A stretch of 64,000 nt of DNA from Fulvivirga sp. (GCA_028280565.1 JANQLQ010000035.1:1-64000); one strand, 5' to 3'. Shown: positions 44,201-52,923, numbered from the stretch's first letter. Notes: generated from the letters alone by a model not told the origin. Numbers and translations are program-made.

Positions 44201-47200
44201 GATAAATAATGATAATTCCTCCTTAACTATAGCAGGTACCCTTCTTAATACGGGTATCTTGGACGCGTCAGCGGTAGGAAATACGGTTACTTACAACGGA
44301 AGCGCAGGTCAAAACATTAAAAATCCAAGCTCTAATACCTATTATAATTTGGTGCTGACAGGCACAAACAACAAGTCCTTGCAGGCTAACACTGTCATTA
44401 CCAATGACCTTACTATAAACAGTACACTAAATGTAAATGATAACGATCTGCGCATAGGTGGAAACTGGACCAGTACCGGTATTTTCGAGGAAGGAATACG
44501 GACCGTGACCTTCGACGGTTCCGCTAACCAATTCTTAAATACTTCTTCTACGGAGACTTTCTACAACCTTGAGGTGAATAAAGGCGCCGGTACATTACAG
44601 TTAAACAACAATGTAATCGTAAGTAACCAGCTTTCCTTGGATGCCGGTGACATTGAAAATACTGCTACTCTTACTTTAGGGACCAGTACATCCAACCTTG
44701 GAACATTGAGTAGAACGGCACCCTCTAAGATCATCGGCCCATTCAAAAGGTGGATCGCTGCTGCCAACCAAGCCAATGTACTTTTCCCGGTAGGGCCGCC
44801 AACAAGTGCTGAGCCTATTACCGTGTCTTTTAATGCATTGACAGCAGAGGGCTCTCTCACCGTTTCATTTAACGAAACAAATCCCGGGGCAAACGGGCTG
44901 GACATAACGGATGGAGCAGCCACCATCAGGAACCCGTTCACCCAAGGCTACTGGACTTTGACTAAAGGAGATGCCTTAGAAAGTAATGATTATGACCTTA
45001 CTATTGAAACCGGGAGTTTTGATGGGAATCCTTTCGATGTGAGTACCGGTAGGGTGATGATCCGGGCCACCAGCAGTGATCCTTGGGTAGTGCAAGGATC
45101 TCATGTCACTCCTACAGGGAACACTTTGGGCCGGAACAACTTGACCACTCTTAGCTCCGAGGTAGCGATAGGTACCACCACCAATTGTGATCCGGCAAAT
45201 ACGAATAACATCACAGGTGACCTCCAAGTATGTATTAATGAAACCGGCGTTGTGTATACCGCTGTTGGTGGCTTGGCCGGCTCTACTTATACTTGGACCG
45301 TAACCGGCGGAAACATAGTGGCAGGGCAAGGGACCCAGTCCGTGACCGTAGATTGGGGAGCGGTGGGAGGTCCGGGCCTCTTGACAGTGGTTGAAAATAA
45401 TAACTTCTCGCCGGTGTTTGGTTGCGGTGACGGCTCGGTCATAGAACTTGAGGTAAATATCAACCCTCTTCCTACATCGACCATTTCCGGGAGTGTAACG
45501 CTTGGAGTAGGCAATACTGGGGTTACATATTCCGTTACTGACAATGGGTACGATTATACTTGGACATTACCCGAGGGTGGTACAATTGCAACAGGACAAG
45601 GGACATCAAGTATCACAATAGACTGGGGAAATAATCCCGGTACATTTGCGATTTCAGTTGTGGCCAATGAAAACTCGGCATGTAACCCGGGGGAAAATGC
45701 GGCTAATGTAACCTTAGGGGTTACATTGTTGGAGGTGATAGAAAGTGCTCAAAGCGGAGACTGGAATACGGCCTCTACTTGGGTCGATAATATTGTGCCC
45801 TCCTCTAGTGATAACGTCAGGATCAATGACAGTCATATAGTAACGCTTCCCGGTGCGAACGTTACAGTACAAGACCTTGATATCCGCAGTGGTGGAGAAT
45901 TGATCACTGTTAACAATAATCTCCTCACCATTGAAGGGAACCTAACGGTGAACGGGATCCTGGATAGCCGGGAAGAAGGCACACCCCAGGAGAACATAGT
46001 TATGACGGGTGATGGGGCTATTTTAGATGGCACAGGAGTAATAGAGTTTACTGCGGGGCTAAACAATAATAACTCTCATATCTTTGCGTTCAGTAACAAC
46101 ATCACGATAGCAGCTACGGCTGATTTGACCTTTGATCAACAAGATCCGGACAATCCCAGTTTTATTAGGATAAGCTCAAATAGGATCGTTACCAACCGCG
46201 GAAGAGTGGCCATCAATAGGAATTTGGTAGGTCAGAATGCAAATTCCACTTGGGTCAATGACGATGGAGCCGTCCTTACTATAGGAGGAACTCTTTTAGC
46301 TGCGGGTAGATTAGATGCCTCTGGTGCCGGTAACCTTGTCGAATATTCTGGGAATGGGAACCAGGTCATCAAGACTCCTGTCACCAGCTATGCCAACTTG
46401 GTGTTATCGGGGAGTAACAATAAAAACCTACAAGCCGCTACTACCGTGGAAGAAGACCTGTTGATATCCGGGATATTCAGGCTCAACGGGTTCGATTTGG
46501 TTTTAGGTGGGAACTGGACCAACACAGGTACATTCACACCCGGTACGAACCAGGTCACTTTTGCTTCTGCATTAGACCAAACGATAACCAACGCCGTTGG
46601 AGAATCATTTTATAACTTGCGTATTGCTAAATCGGCAGGTAGTCTTGTCCTGGCAAACGACGTGACGGTTAACAACATGCTTACCATGTCTGAAGGAGAT
46701 GTCCAGGGAGGTGCCAATACACTCACCCTTGGGAATTCTTCTATTACAGAAGGCACCTTGGACCATACGAATGGTATTATTGTAGGACAGTTTCAACGTT
46801 GGATCAATTCTGCATCCAGCTTCTTATTCCCCGTAGGAAACCCCTCGGACTATAGGCCCTTAACAATTGATTTTACCGGGGAAACAGTGAGTGCCGGCGG
46901 GTCTATTATTACACAGTTTGTTCAATCTTCACCTGGTAACAATGGTCTGCCGTTTGATGATGGGGGATACACGGTAAGAAATACTTTCTCAGAAGGGTAT
47001 TGGTCTGTAGCAGCGCCAAATCCACTTACTTTTACACAATATGACGTTGACGTGCTATCCACTGGGTTCAACAGTTTTACAAAAGATCCTAACACACGGC
47101 TTGTTTCCAGGGGCAATAGCTCCGCGCCATGGTTAGGCAACGGAACTCATGCTGCTGCTAGTGGAGACCTTATTCAAAGAAATGATCTTTCCTCTTTAGA

Positions 47201-50200
47201 CCTAGAGTTTGCTCTTGGCGATGAAACCGATTGTACCCCCGCAAATACATCTGCAATTACGAGATCGATAGCCGGTGTCAATTGTATTAATGGCCTAGGT
47301 GTTCAATATGAAGTTATTAACACACCGGGTTCTATCTATACTTGGACAGTTGACGGGGGCACCATTACGGCCGGCCAGGGAAATAACCAGGTAACGATCG
47401 ACTGGGGTGCTGCTGGGGGTACTTATACTTTACAAGTAACAGAGGACAATAGCGCTGTTTCCGGGGGGTGTGGCGTAGGTACGCCTGTGACCTTGGAAGT
47501 AGAAGTAAACCCGCTTCCAACCTCTGCCATCAGCGGTCCTGCATCCATAGCTGAAGGAAGTACTGGGGCGGTTTACTCTGTGACGAGTAATCCCAATTAC
47601 ACCTACAATTGGACTATAACCGGGGGCACCCAAGTAGGTGGGGGAACCACTAACAGCATCACGATAGATTGGCCTACAACTACAACGGGGCAAGTAGCCG
47701 TTATAGCTACTAGTAATGATTGTGGCGCAAATGCTGCGGAAGTCGCACTGACGGTAGATGTTTTTCCTGTAATTGAAAGCGCAGCTACCGGGAATTGGAA
47801 TAATGGGGCTACCTGGGTAGGAGGCCTGGTGCCACAGGCAGGGAATAGCGTTAGGATCTTATCCCCTCATAATGTCACGCTTACAGACGATCGCACGATC
47901 AATAACATTGAGATCTCCACCGGGGGAACCTTAACCATTCAGAACAATGATCGCTTAACAGTCAATGGAGATATGACCCTCAACGGGGCTATTGTTGATC
48001 TAGAACAAGGGACACCCGAGCCTAATTTGATCCTGAACGGATCCGGGACTACCTTAAGAGGTACAGGAAGTTTTACCGTAGGCTCCGCAGGGTTGAATAA
48101 TAATGACAGTCCCGTACTTCTTTTCAACGCCAACATCAGTATTGATGCCAGTGCCGACCTAACATTCACCCAATTAGATACTGATAATCCGGGTTTCATC
48201 CGGGTGAATTCTAACAGGACCTTGATCAACAATGGGACGGTGACCATCAATGGCACTCTTCTTGGGCAAAATACGAACTCACGGTGGACAAATGGCCCGG
48301 GGAGTACATTGAATATTAGCGGGACGTTGTTATTCACCGGTATTCTTAATGCCAGCCAAAGTAACAACACGATCAACTACAACGGGAATTTCCAAACCAT
48401 AAAAACACCTGAAAATTCCCAGTACTTTAATTTGACCATTTCGGGTTCAAATATAAAAAGATTACAAGCAGCAACAGAGATCCTGGGTGACTTGAACATT
48501 ACGGCCGGCACCTTTGACCCGGATAATTTTAACGTAGACTTATGGGGAAATTGGACGAATAGCGGGAATTTTGATGAAGGTACGGGAACGGTAAGGATAG
48601 AAGGAGTTAACGACCAGTCCATAACCCGGGCGGGGGGTGAGACCTTCAATAACCTAACTATTGCCAAAGCTTCGGGTACAGTGATTCTGAACAGTCCTGT
48701 GGATGTATCCTCTAACCTTGTGATGTCTCAAGGAAATATCAATACGGGGTCGAATGTATTGACCCTTGGAACTAATGGCATCACTACCGGTACTTTGGCC
48801 AGGACCTCCGGCAGGGTAATTGGTAACTTTAGAAGATGGATCCGGGATGATTCCGATGGGACAGAATTCCTGTTCCCACTAGGTTCTGCAGGAGCCTATT
48901 TGCCACTTGAGTTTACGCCAGTAGTCATCGCGCCGGGTAACGGCGGGTCATTGACGGCGCTCTTTACTGCATCCGATCCAGGAAGTGCCGGGCTGCCAAC
49001 AGGTGATGATGGCGGCTTTGCCGTCGAAAACGCGTTTACAGAGGGCTCTTGGACCATAACCGGGGCCGACGGTTTAGATGCCTCTTCTTATAACCTTGAT
49101 GTCACGGCGAATGGATTTAGCAGTTTCACTTTGAATGCTGATACGCGTTTGATCAGTAGGACGGTAACTAACAATTGGCCAAGTACGCCTTCTACTCTAC
49201 CCGGGACGCATGTTGCCGCTGTTGGAAATGAAGTGCAAAGAGACGCTGTAACACTAGCCTTATCTACAGGGGTAGAAATTGGCTTGGGGGATGTACTTAA
49301 CTGTCCTACTATTGTAACATCCGCTATCAGTGGAGTTACCGAAGCATGCATCAACACGAGCCAGGCCTACTCGGTGACGGGTACGGCAGGTAATACGTTT
49401 TCTTGGACGGTGACCGGGGGTACGTTTGCTGAAAACGGGATGTCTACTTATTCCTTGTTGAATGATACTGATGTCACTGTTAACTGGGGTACGACTGGAG
49501 GAGAAAGGACTATCACAGTCACGGAAAGTTCCGGGTGTACTACGGGAATGATCGAGGAGCTCAATGTAAATATCAATCCACTCCCCGCCGGTCCTATATC
49601 AGGGAATACAAACCTACAATTCGGTGCAGTAGGGGAGACCTATTCGGTTATTAACAGGACAAATTACACTTACCTATGGAGTACCTCCGACGGAAATATC
49701 GTAGGGGCTAATGATCAAAACTCTGTGACGGTGGATTGGACCACCGCTTCCACTCCCGGGGTCTTAAACTTGGCAGTTACTTTTCAAGACCCGCTGGATG
49801 TGTGCCCGGGTACACCGGTGGAGAACCTAGGGGTGTCTGTCACCTTCTTTGATGATTTTGAAACTGCGCAAGCCGGGGATTGGGATAACCCTGCTACCTG
49901 GGCGTGTAACTGCGTACCGGATAATAATGCCGATATTGTTTTGAGGCATAATGTATCCTTGGTCGATAACTCGGTGGTAGTAGCCGATCTCTCAATAAAT
50001 GCAGGTGCCCAATTGGATAATTCTGGTTTTGAAATTACGGTAAATAGGAATTACGCGCTGAATGGCACACATCTAGGCAGTGGTACGAGCTTTTTAAGAG
50101 GTATTTCATCAGCAATATCGGGAACAGGCTCTAAAACAGTAGGGACACTCGTTGTAGATAATGATAAATCAATACAAGTAGGTTCTAATATCACGCTGGG

Positions 50201-51926
50201 AGGTACCGTAAACATAGGGGCTAATGTCACCATCACAAACAATGGAACGCTAAATGCCACCGGGGCCTTTTTAGGGGATAATAATTCTAACTCCACATTC
50301 ACCAATGCGGCCAATGCTGCTTTGAATGTTACTTCAACGAATTTCTTGTCCACAGGTCGCCTTATAGCCAATGACCTCAACAATACTGTGACCTACAATG
50401 CTGCGGCTGACCAGTCTGTGAAAAGCCCGGTAGGTGCGCCTAGCGCGTATTACAACCTAGGCATAGCAGGTACAGGCAATAAGGACATTACCAATAACCT
50501 TTCGGTAAGCAATGACATCACGCTGGCCGGGGGAGTTTTACGAGGTAGTACTTTCGATATCAATATTGGCCGGAATTGGACCAGGACAAGTGGTTCGTTC
50601 ACCCCACAAACAGGAACGGTCAGGTTCAATGGAAGTACGGCGCAACAGGTCCAATCCCCCGCCAGTGAAACTTTCAACATCCTGGAAATAAACAATACTT
50701 CGTCTACAGGCCTATCGTTTGCCACCAATGATGATGTTGTCGTTACCAATCAACTGGTATTGACGGATGGTTTTATTTACACTTCTGATAATGAACAACT
50801 TATTTTGGAAGGAGCTGCAATTTCAGGAGGCTTTTTATCCAATAACTTTACCAGTTATGTGATTGGACCTTTAGTTCACCGGGTTACCGGGGCTGCGCCG
50901 GCAAACTTAGTCTTTCCCGTAGGGCAAACCTTTTTCCATAGATTTGATCTTGAGAACATTTCGCAGGACGGGGGATCGGCCGATTATTCCGTGGCATTTG
51001 TGAGTGCGGATGTGAATACACTTACTGTTTCTGACCCGGCCAATACTACTTATGGCGCCACCACCGCGGACTTGGCACAGGACGGGCTGTCAGTAGTAGG
51101 GTATTGGGAAATCTTTAGGACCGCTGCTGATAACTTTAATTCAGCAGATATCCGCGTGTATTACACGGCAAATGACGGGATCAGTGATTTTGAAAACCTT
51201 ACGCTGGCCAAAGCGGATAATACCAATGACGTTTCCGGTTGGAACAACTTGCTACCCACGGGATTTGGTGGGAACCAGAATATAGCCGGTAATATTGGGG
51301 CTAGTGTGACTAGTTTTAGCATTGTCTCGTTAGCGAATAACGGGGCAGGATCTAATCCTTTGCCCGTGGAGTTAGTTGAGTTTGTCGCCAGGCAAGAAGA
51401 AAGGGGCGAGGTTTTAGTGTCTTGGACAACCGCTAGTGAGATCAACAATGACTATTTCGAGGTACAAAAATCCTATAATGGGCTATTGTACGAAGTAGTA
51501 GGAAAGGTGGAAGGAAACGGAACTACCGAGGGGCTGACTACTTATCAATGGGTAGATAAAGATCCATACCGGGGTCCTAACTACTACAGGTTAAAGCAGG
51601 TAGATTTTGACGGGACAAAAACCTCCTACGGACCTGTTTTCATAGAGATCCAAAATCCTTTTAGCGATTTTAGTGTACAAGCTTATCCTAACCCTACTGA
51701 CCAGGAAAATATTTCTGTGAGAATTGAAAGCGATGGTGATACACCTATAAAAATTGAAATTACGGATAGTTACGGCAAAGAGATCTTTAGCGAAACTATA
51801 CTGCCCGGCGATCTGAATGCTCTTTATAAAATAGAGATGGAAGAAAACCTGCGGCAGGGGGTTTATATGATCAATATTGAACAGGGAGGCCGAACCGCAC
51901 AGACCAGGCTTATGATCTACAAATAA
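38241..51926 (+). CDS. Giant T9SS-secreted tandem-repeat protein (4561 residues)
   Basis: The protein has a signal peptide (residues 1-24), then a LamG/concanavalin-like lectin domain (about 30-280; NVSWYRADG.., ending ILKNYVSAKYDLP) and a DUF8202-like domain (about 285-445; DDVYQGDT..IGIGQ..). Six repeat units follow, starting near residues 450, 1131, 1814, 2499, 3177 and 3872. Each complete unit (about 680 residues) has a G8-like start (W....TW....P.....VRI...H.VTL), beta repeats, a RW.....FPVG strand region and two PKD-like domains (YSV....YTY.W....). The end has a fibronectin-like part (about 4372) and a T9SS sorting domain (YPNPTD, about 4482, to TRLMIYK). A surface adhesin or glycan binder is the best guess; there is no enzyme motif. 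Confidence 0.93.
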   Translation: MALIYRILFISIMISSSIRIAFAQSGPGGVGNDLDPSNVSWYRADGSSNTIDGNNRIQIFDDLFNNDNDASQGSGGDRPDLQANVINGQPALFFDGGDDLEIANDADINAPGGPFNAKEFFFVFRTGGNVTNTQVIYEQGGGTHGFNIHIDNGRLYCQLWTNFTNVNDIWFADFPISINENYFVRFQYDGASNEIRAGLNANNTVVTQNAAAVTVPSSVLAHSGNIRIGISGDTRINTSASLSGGAFTGHIAEVLLFNRLLNPAEEIILKNYVSAKYDLPIVGADDVYQGDTAGNGEFDFDLIGIGQASAQTQIMAESGAGLVLEQLNAFVDDEFVMAAHNGVPNGTTMQDLPAGADARWNRTWYIEKITAADLDATISFDFGDGVGSVPGATANYTMLYRSTNSGNFIDLGLTPSLVNTDQIQFDVSNALLQDGYYTLGTTNATASTLDIVSVQDGNWNTNTTWNCNCIPSATSGVTVRHLVTLPNAAVTVANLGIDDPGELVTVNNRILTITNNLTVNGILDSREQGTPQENIRMTGDGGILDGTGTIEFTAGLNNNNSAIFFIRGNTTIASTADLLFDQPDPDNPDFLRIEAGVTVTNNGVVTINRNLTGANATSTWTNEDGSTLNIGQGLLATGILNASSTNNTVNYNGGGNQTIKNPTGGQYFNLTTSGTNTKTLQSTTTILGDFVNSSTFNPANFDIVLQGNWTNNGIYLEGTETVTFNSGSTQTLGGIALEAFNNLTLSKSGTSLLLGTDVQVNGTLDMTNTLVNTNSHRLTLGASTASTGTLNTSGLVSIIGEFERWVNAGNRANLVFPVGTASHNNEVQLNLVNLLSEGSLVAEFVPVAPSAITNPPLNDDGVDINNVYLEGYWRLTTANALNSNDYNISLTANGFSSFTPSVDTRVLVRANSSADWEINGDHVSTGFVSPIARRNNVSIISAEYTLAENNGCSFPSTSVISGPADVCLNDLGDAYSVTNTAGSTYAWSVTGGVITGGQGTSSITVDWGATGQVGQVQVIENNSGTGGCGNGTPVTLDVNVNPIPTSPIMGVAQVVSGQQGVAYSVESNAGYTYDWSISPTADHVLVEDASAMASVNWGSTTGTVTVAVTATNTSCGLDAAVQTLEVLVNDVIESAQTGDWNTSSTWVGGTIPSTLDNVRINTNHVVTLPENNVTVQNLEIQVGAELITRNNNLFTIAGNLLLNGILNSREEGTPQENIRMSGDGAILDGSGTIAFTAGLNNNNSHIFAFNNNITIAAGANITFDHQDADNPNFIRISSNRIVTNNGAVSINRNLVTQNANSTWINAEGSTLTIGGVFFATGVLVANATGNTVVFNGAGNQTIADPQGSTYYNLTLAGTNIKSLPANTTVGNNLTISSILNANGNDLFIGGDWINTGTFNEGVQTVTFNGTNDQSITTSVDETFYNLSVIKGGTTLRLNSNIQVTEALTLDNALVNTGSNKLVLGTGTGQLGSLVRVAPATIIGRFERWVNTSNQSNLLFPVGTALNYNPITVSFLNLTPGSLLAEFVESNPGPLATTPLDDNGFDLNNTYIEGYWALTRDNSLSSTNYDVSLTANGFSSFTISPDTRIVTRANSSSDWAVSGTHVSSPFMSPTVQRNGLNILSAEYTIAENDNCSLPSTSVISGVTDVCTNDTGEAYSVIDTPSSTYNWTVVGGVIASGQGSHSITIDWGSTGQVGQVQVIEDNSAGGGCGPGSPVVLNVNINPIPASNLTGPASVSTNQAGVAYAVDNQAGYTYSWSLTPAADHVFNPTSPTSNTAIVDWGTTSGNVTLSVVANNTACGSSAPAVTLNVEVLSEIVSAQTGVWDDNSTWVGGIVPSSNSNVRVSTDHVVTLPGSNVTVQNLTIDQGGELITTNNDLLTIQGNLVVNGILDSREEGTPQENIVMTGDGAILDGTGVIEFTASLNNNNSHIFAFDANIVIASTANLTFDHQDASNPSFIRISSNRIVTNNGIVSINRNLTGQNANARWINNDNSSLTIAGTLLNTGILDASAVGNTVTYNGSAGQNIKNPSSNTYYNLVLTGTNNKSLQANTVITNDLTINSTLNVNDNDLRIGGNWTSTGIFEEGIRTVTFDGSANQFLNTSSTETFYNLEVNKGAGTLQLNNNVIVSNQLSLDAGDIENTATLTLGTSTSNLGTLSRTAPSKIIGPFKRWIAAANQANVLFPVGPPTSAEPITVSFNALTAEGSLTVSFNETNPGANGLDITDGAATIRNPFTQGYWTLTKGDALESNDYDLTIETGSFDGNPFDVSTGRVMIRATSSDPWVVQGSHVTPTGNTLGRNNLTTLSSEVAIGTTTNCDPANTNNITGDLQVCINETGVVYTAVGGLAGSTYTWTVTGGNIVAGQGTQSVTVDWGAVGGPGLLTVVENNNFSPVFGCGDGSVIELEVNINPLPTSTISGSVTLGVGNTGVTYSVTDNGYDYTWTLPEGGTIATGQGTSSITIDWGNNPGTFAISVVANENSACNPGENAANVTLGVTLLEVIESAQSGDWNTASTWVDNIVPSSSDNVRINDSHIVTLPGANVTVQDLDIRSGGELITVNNNLLTIEGNLTVNGILDSREEGTPQENIVMTGDGAILDGTGVIEFTAGLNNNNSHIFAFSNNITIAATADLTFDQQDPDNPSFIRISSNRIVTNRGRVAINRNLVGQNANSTWVNDDGAVLTIGGTLLAAGRLDASGAGNLVEYSGNGNQVIKTPVTSYANLVLSGSNNKNLQAATTVEEDLLISGIFRLNGFDLVLGGNWTNTGTFTPGTNQVTFASALDQTITNAVGESFYNLRIAKSAGSLVLANDVTVNNMLTMSEGDVQGGANTLTLGNSSITEGTLDHTNGIIVGQFQRWINSASSFLFPVGNPSDYRPLTIDFTGETVSAGGSIITQFVQSSPGNNGLPFDDGGYTVRNTFSEGYWSVAAPNPLTFTQYDVDVLSTGFNSFTKDPNTRLVSRGNSSAPWLGNGTHAAASGDLIQRNDLSSLDLEFALGDETDCTPANTSAITRSIAGVNCINGLGVQYEVINTPGSIYTWTVDGGTITAGQGNNQVTIDWGAAGGTYTLQVTEDNSAVSGGCGVGTPVTLEVEVNPLPTSAISGPASIAEGSTGAVYSVTSNPNYTYNWTITGGTQVGGGTTNSITIDWPTTTTGQVAVIATSNDCGANAAEVALTVDVFPVIESAATGNWNNGATWVGGLVPQAGNSVRILSPHNVTLTDDRTINNIEISTGGTLTIQNNDRLTVNGDMTLNGAIVDLEQGTPEPNLILNGSGTTLRGTGSFTVGSAGLNNNDSPVLLFNANISIDASADLTFTQLDTDNPGFIRVNSNRTLINNGTVTINGTLLGQNTNSRWTNGPGSTLNISGTLLFTGILNASQSNNTINYNGNFQTIKTPENSQYFNLTISGSNIKRLQAATEILGDLNITAGTFDPDNFNVDLWGNWTNSGNFDEGTGTVRIEGVNDQSITRAGGETFNNLTIAKASGTVILNSPVDVSSNLVMSQGNINTGSNVLTLGTNGITTGTLARTSGRVIGNFRRWIRDDSDGTEFLFPLGSAGAYLPLEFTPVVIAPGNGGSLTALFTASDPGSAGLPTGDDGGFAVENAFTEGSWTITGADGLDASSYNLDVTANGFSSFTLNADTRLISRTVTNNWPSTPSTLPGTHVAAVGNEVQRDAVTLALSTGVEIGLGDVLNCPTIVTSAISGVTEACINTSQAYSVTGTAGNTFSWTVTGGTFAENGMSTYSLLNDTDVTVNWGTTGGERTITVTESSGCTTGMIEELNVNINPLPAGPISGNTNLQFGAVGETYSVINRTNYTYLWSTSDGNIVGANDQNSVTVDWTTASTPGVLNLAVTFQDPLDVCPGTPVENLGVSVTFFDDFETAQAGDWDNPATWACNCVPDNNADIVLRHNVSLVDNSVVVADLSINAGAQLDNSGFEITVNRNYALNGTHLGSGTSFLRGISSAISGTGSKTVGTLVVDNDKSIQVGSNITLGGTVNIGANVTITNNGTLNATGAFLGDNNSNSTFTNAANAALNVTSTNFLSTGRLIANDLNNTVTYNAAADQSVKSPVGAPSAYYNLGIAGTGNKDITNNLSVSNDITLAGGVLRGSTFDINIGRNWTRTSGSFTPQTGTVRFNGSTAQQVQSPASETFNILEINNTSSTGLSFATNDDVVVTNQLVLTDGFIYTSDNEQLILEGAAISGGFLSNNFTSYVIGPLVHRVTGAAPANLVFPVGQTFFHRFDLENISQDGGSADYSVAFVSADVNTLTVSDPANTTYGATTADLAQDGLSVVGYWEIFRTAADNFNSADIRVYYTANDGISDFENLTLAKADNTNDVSGWNNLLPTGFGGNQNIAGNIGASVTSFSIVSLANNGAGSNPLPVELVEFVARQEERGEVLVSWTTASEINNDYFEVQKSYNGLLYEVVGKVEGNGTTEGLTTYQWVDKDPYRGPNYYRLKQVDFDGTKTSYGPVFIEIQNPFSDFSVQAYPNPTDQENISVRIESDGDTPIKIEITDSYGKEIFSETILPGDLNALYKIEMEENLRQGVYMINIEQGGRTAQTRLMIYK
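39590..51350 (+). repeat. Five complete and one shortened tandem unit of about 2.05 kb
   Basis: Units begin near 39590, 41632, 43681, 45735, 47769 and 49855, giving lengths of 2042, 2049, 2054, 2034 and 2086 bases for the five complete ones. The sixth, about 1.5 kb, lacks the PKD pair. Units 2, 3 and 4 are the closest to each other; units 1 and 6 share a CNC motif after the first Trp that the others lack. The repeat is fully in frame. Confidence 0.88.
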
Positions 51927-51939
51927 GAACCTCGCGGTC

Positions 51940-52638
51940 TTACGAATTGACTAAGTTAGAAATATGGCAGGCCACTAGGCCTGCCGTTTCTGTTCTCAGC
52001 CTATTGGGGCCGAGGCTCACTTTAGTCCAGCCCTGCTCATTTGCGGATAGCAGCTCTTCTTTTGAAAAATCGCCTTCAGGCCCGATCAATATGCAAGAAT
52101 GACTGGCAGGTGGTAGGATACCATAAAGCGTTTTGGGATTTTCCGAATCCACATAAGCTATGTATTTATGGCTGGCTTTTACATTTTGAATAAATCGCTT
52201 GAAGTCAAGCGCCGGGTTGATCTCGGGAAGCTCGGCTTTTAAACATTGTTTCATGGCCGCTATCGCTTTTTTCTCAAGCCTATCGGTTTTAAGGGTCCGT
52301 CGTTCTGAGTTTTGGCAAATGACAAGTGATACTTCGTCAACCCCGATTTCCGTGGCTTTTTCTATGAACCATTCTAGGCGATCCATGTTCTTGGTCGGGG
52401 CAATGGCGATGTGAACATAGTAATTACGCTTGGTGCTTTGATCTGCCCCTAGTATCTTAAAGGTACATTGCTTTGGGTCGTCATTCGTGATCTCTGCTTG
52501 GTAGAACCCGCCTGTTCCGTCTACAATATGGATTTTTTCACCTACTCCCTTTCTTAAAACTTTAATGCAATGCCTGGATTCACTGGGGTCTAGGTGTAAG
52601 ACCCCCTGTGCAATTCCCGGTTGGTAAAACAAATTCAA
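51940..52638 (-). CDS. rsmE: 16S rRNA (uracil1498-N3)-methyltransferase RsmE
   Basis: A 232-residue SPOUT-class enzyme that methylates N3 of U1498 in 16S rRNA. The N-terminal PUA-like part (SRHCIKVLRKGVGEKIHIVDGTGG, about residues 21-44) and the C-terminal SAM-binding knot (LIGPEGDFSKEEL about 184, VSLGPNRLRTETAG about 206) are intact. The first codon is TTG at 52638. Homologues begin exactly here (MNLFYQP), and the upstream ACBP stop is two bases away, so no earlier start is possible in practice. It is the second gene of an ACBP-rsmE unit. Confidence 0.93.
   Translation of the reverse strand: MNLFYQPGIAQGVLHLDPSESRHCIKVLRKGVGEKIHIVDGTGGFYQAEITNDDPKQCTFKILGADQSTKRNYYVHIAIAPTKNMDRLEWFIEKATEIGVDEVSLVICQNSERRTLKTDRLEKKAIAAMKQCLKAELPEINPALDFKRFIQNVKASHKYIAYVDSENPKTLYGILPPASHSCILIGPEGDFSKEELLSANEQGWTKVSLGPNRLRTETAGLVACHISNLVNS
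51967..51995 (+). terminator. Possible terminator of the second giant gene, inside rsmE
   Basis: GGCAGGCC (51967-51974) / GGCCTGCC (51979-51986) is a perfect 8-bp stem with a 4-base loop, followed by GTTTCTGTTCT. It lies in the 3' end of the convergent rsmE coding region. The T-tract is interrupted, so the call is weak. Confidence 0.35.
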
Positions 52639-52640
52639 AC

Positions 52641-52898
52641 CTATGCGTATTTCTCATGCAGGTTTTTCACCAGCTCAATGTAGTCGGTCATGGCCTGTTC
52701 CTTGGGGGTGCCTTTTATTTCTGCCCAGGCATCATGTTTAGCGATAGCTTTGAAATCGAATCCGCCGGGTCTTTCTTCTGCTACATCTCCTTCCGTGGTT
52801 TGCTTGAATAGAGCGTACAGTTTCAGCAATTCTTCGTTAGTAGGGCGTTTTGTAAGTTCTTTTGACCTTTTTACGGCTTTTTGAAATTCTTCTTCCAT
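52641..52898 (-). CDS. Acyl-CoA-binding protein
   Basis: An 85-residue four-helix acyl-CoA-binding protein (ACBP) that sequesters and carries medium- and long-chain acyl-CoA in the cytosol. The family signature is clear: EFQKAVKRSKEL, LLKLYALFKQTTEGD (about residues 24-38), and AWAEIKGTPKEQAMTDYIEL (about 57-76). Length is normal for stand-alone ACBP. The gene is two bases upstream of rsmE and separated from gltA by a terminator. Confidence 0.95.
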   Translation of the reverse strand: MEEEFQKAVKRSKELTKRPTNEELLKLYALFKQTTEGDVAEERPGGFDFKAIAKHDAWAEIKGTPKEQAMTDYIELVKNLHEKYA

Positions 52899-52923
52899 AG
52901 TAGTTGTTGTCCTTTCCCAATTA

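Noticed and set aside
39590..51350. CRISPR array or non-coding satellite
   Set aside because: The units are about 2.05 kb, fully in frame and coding, with synonymous divergence; no short spaced repeats are present.
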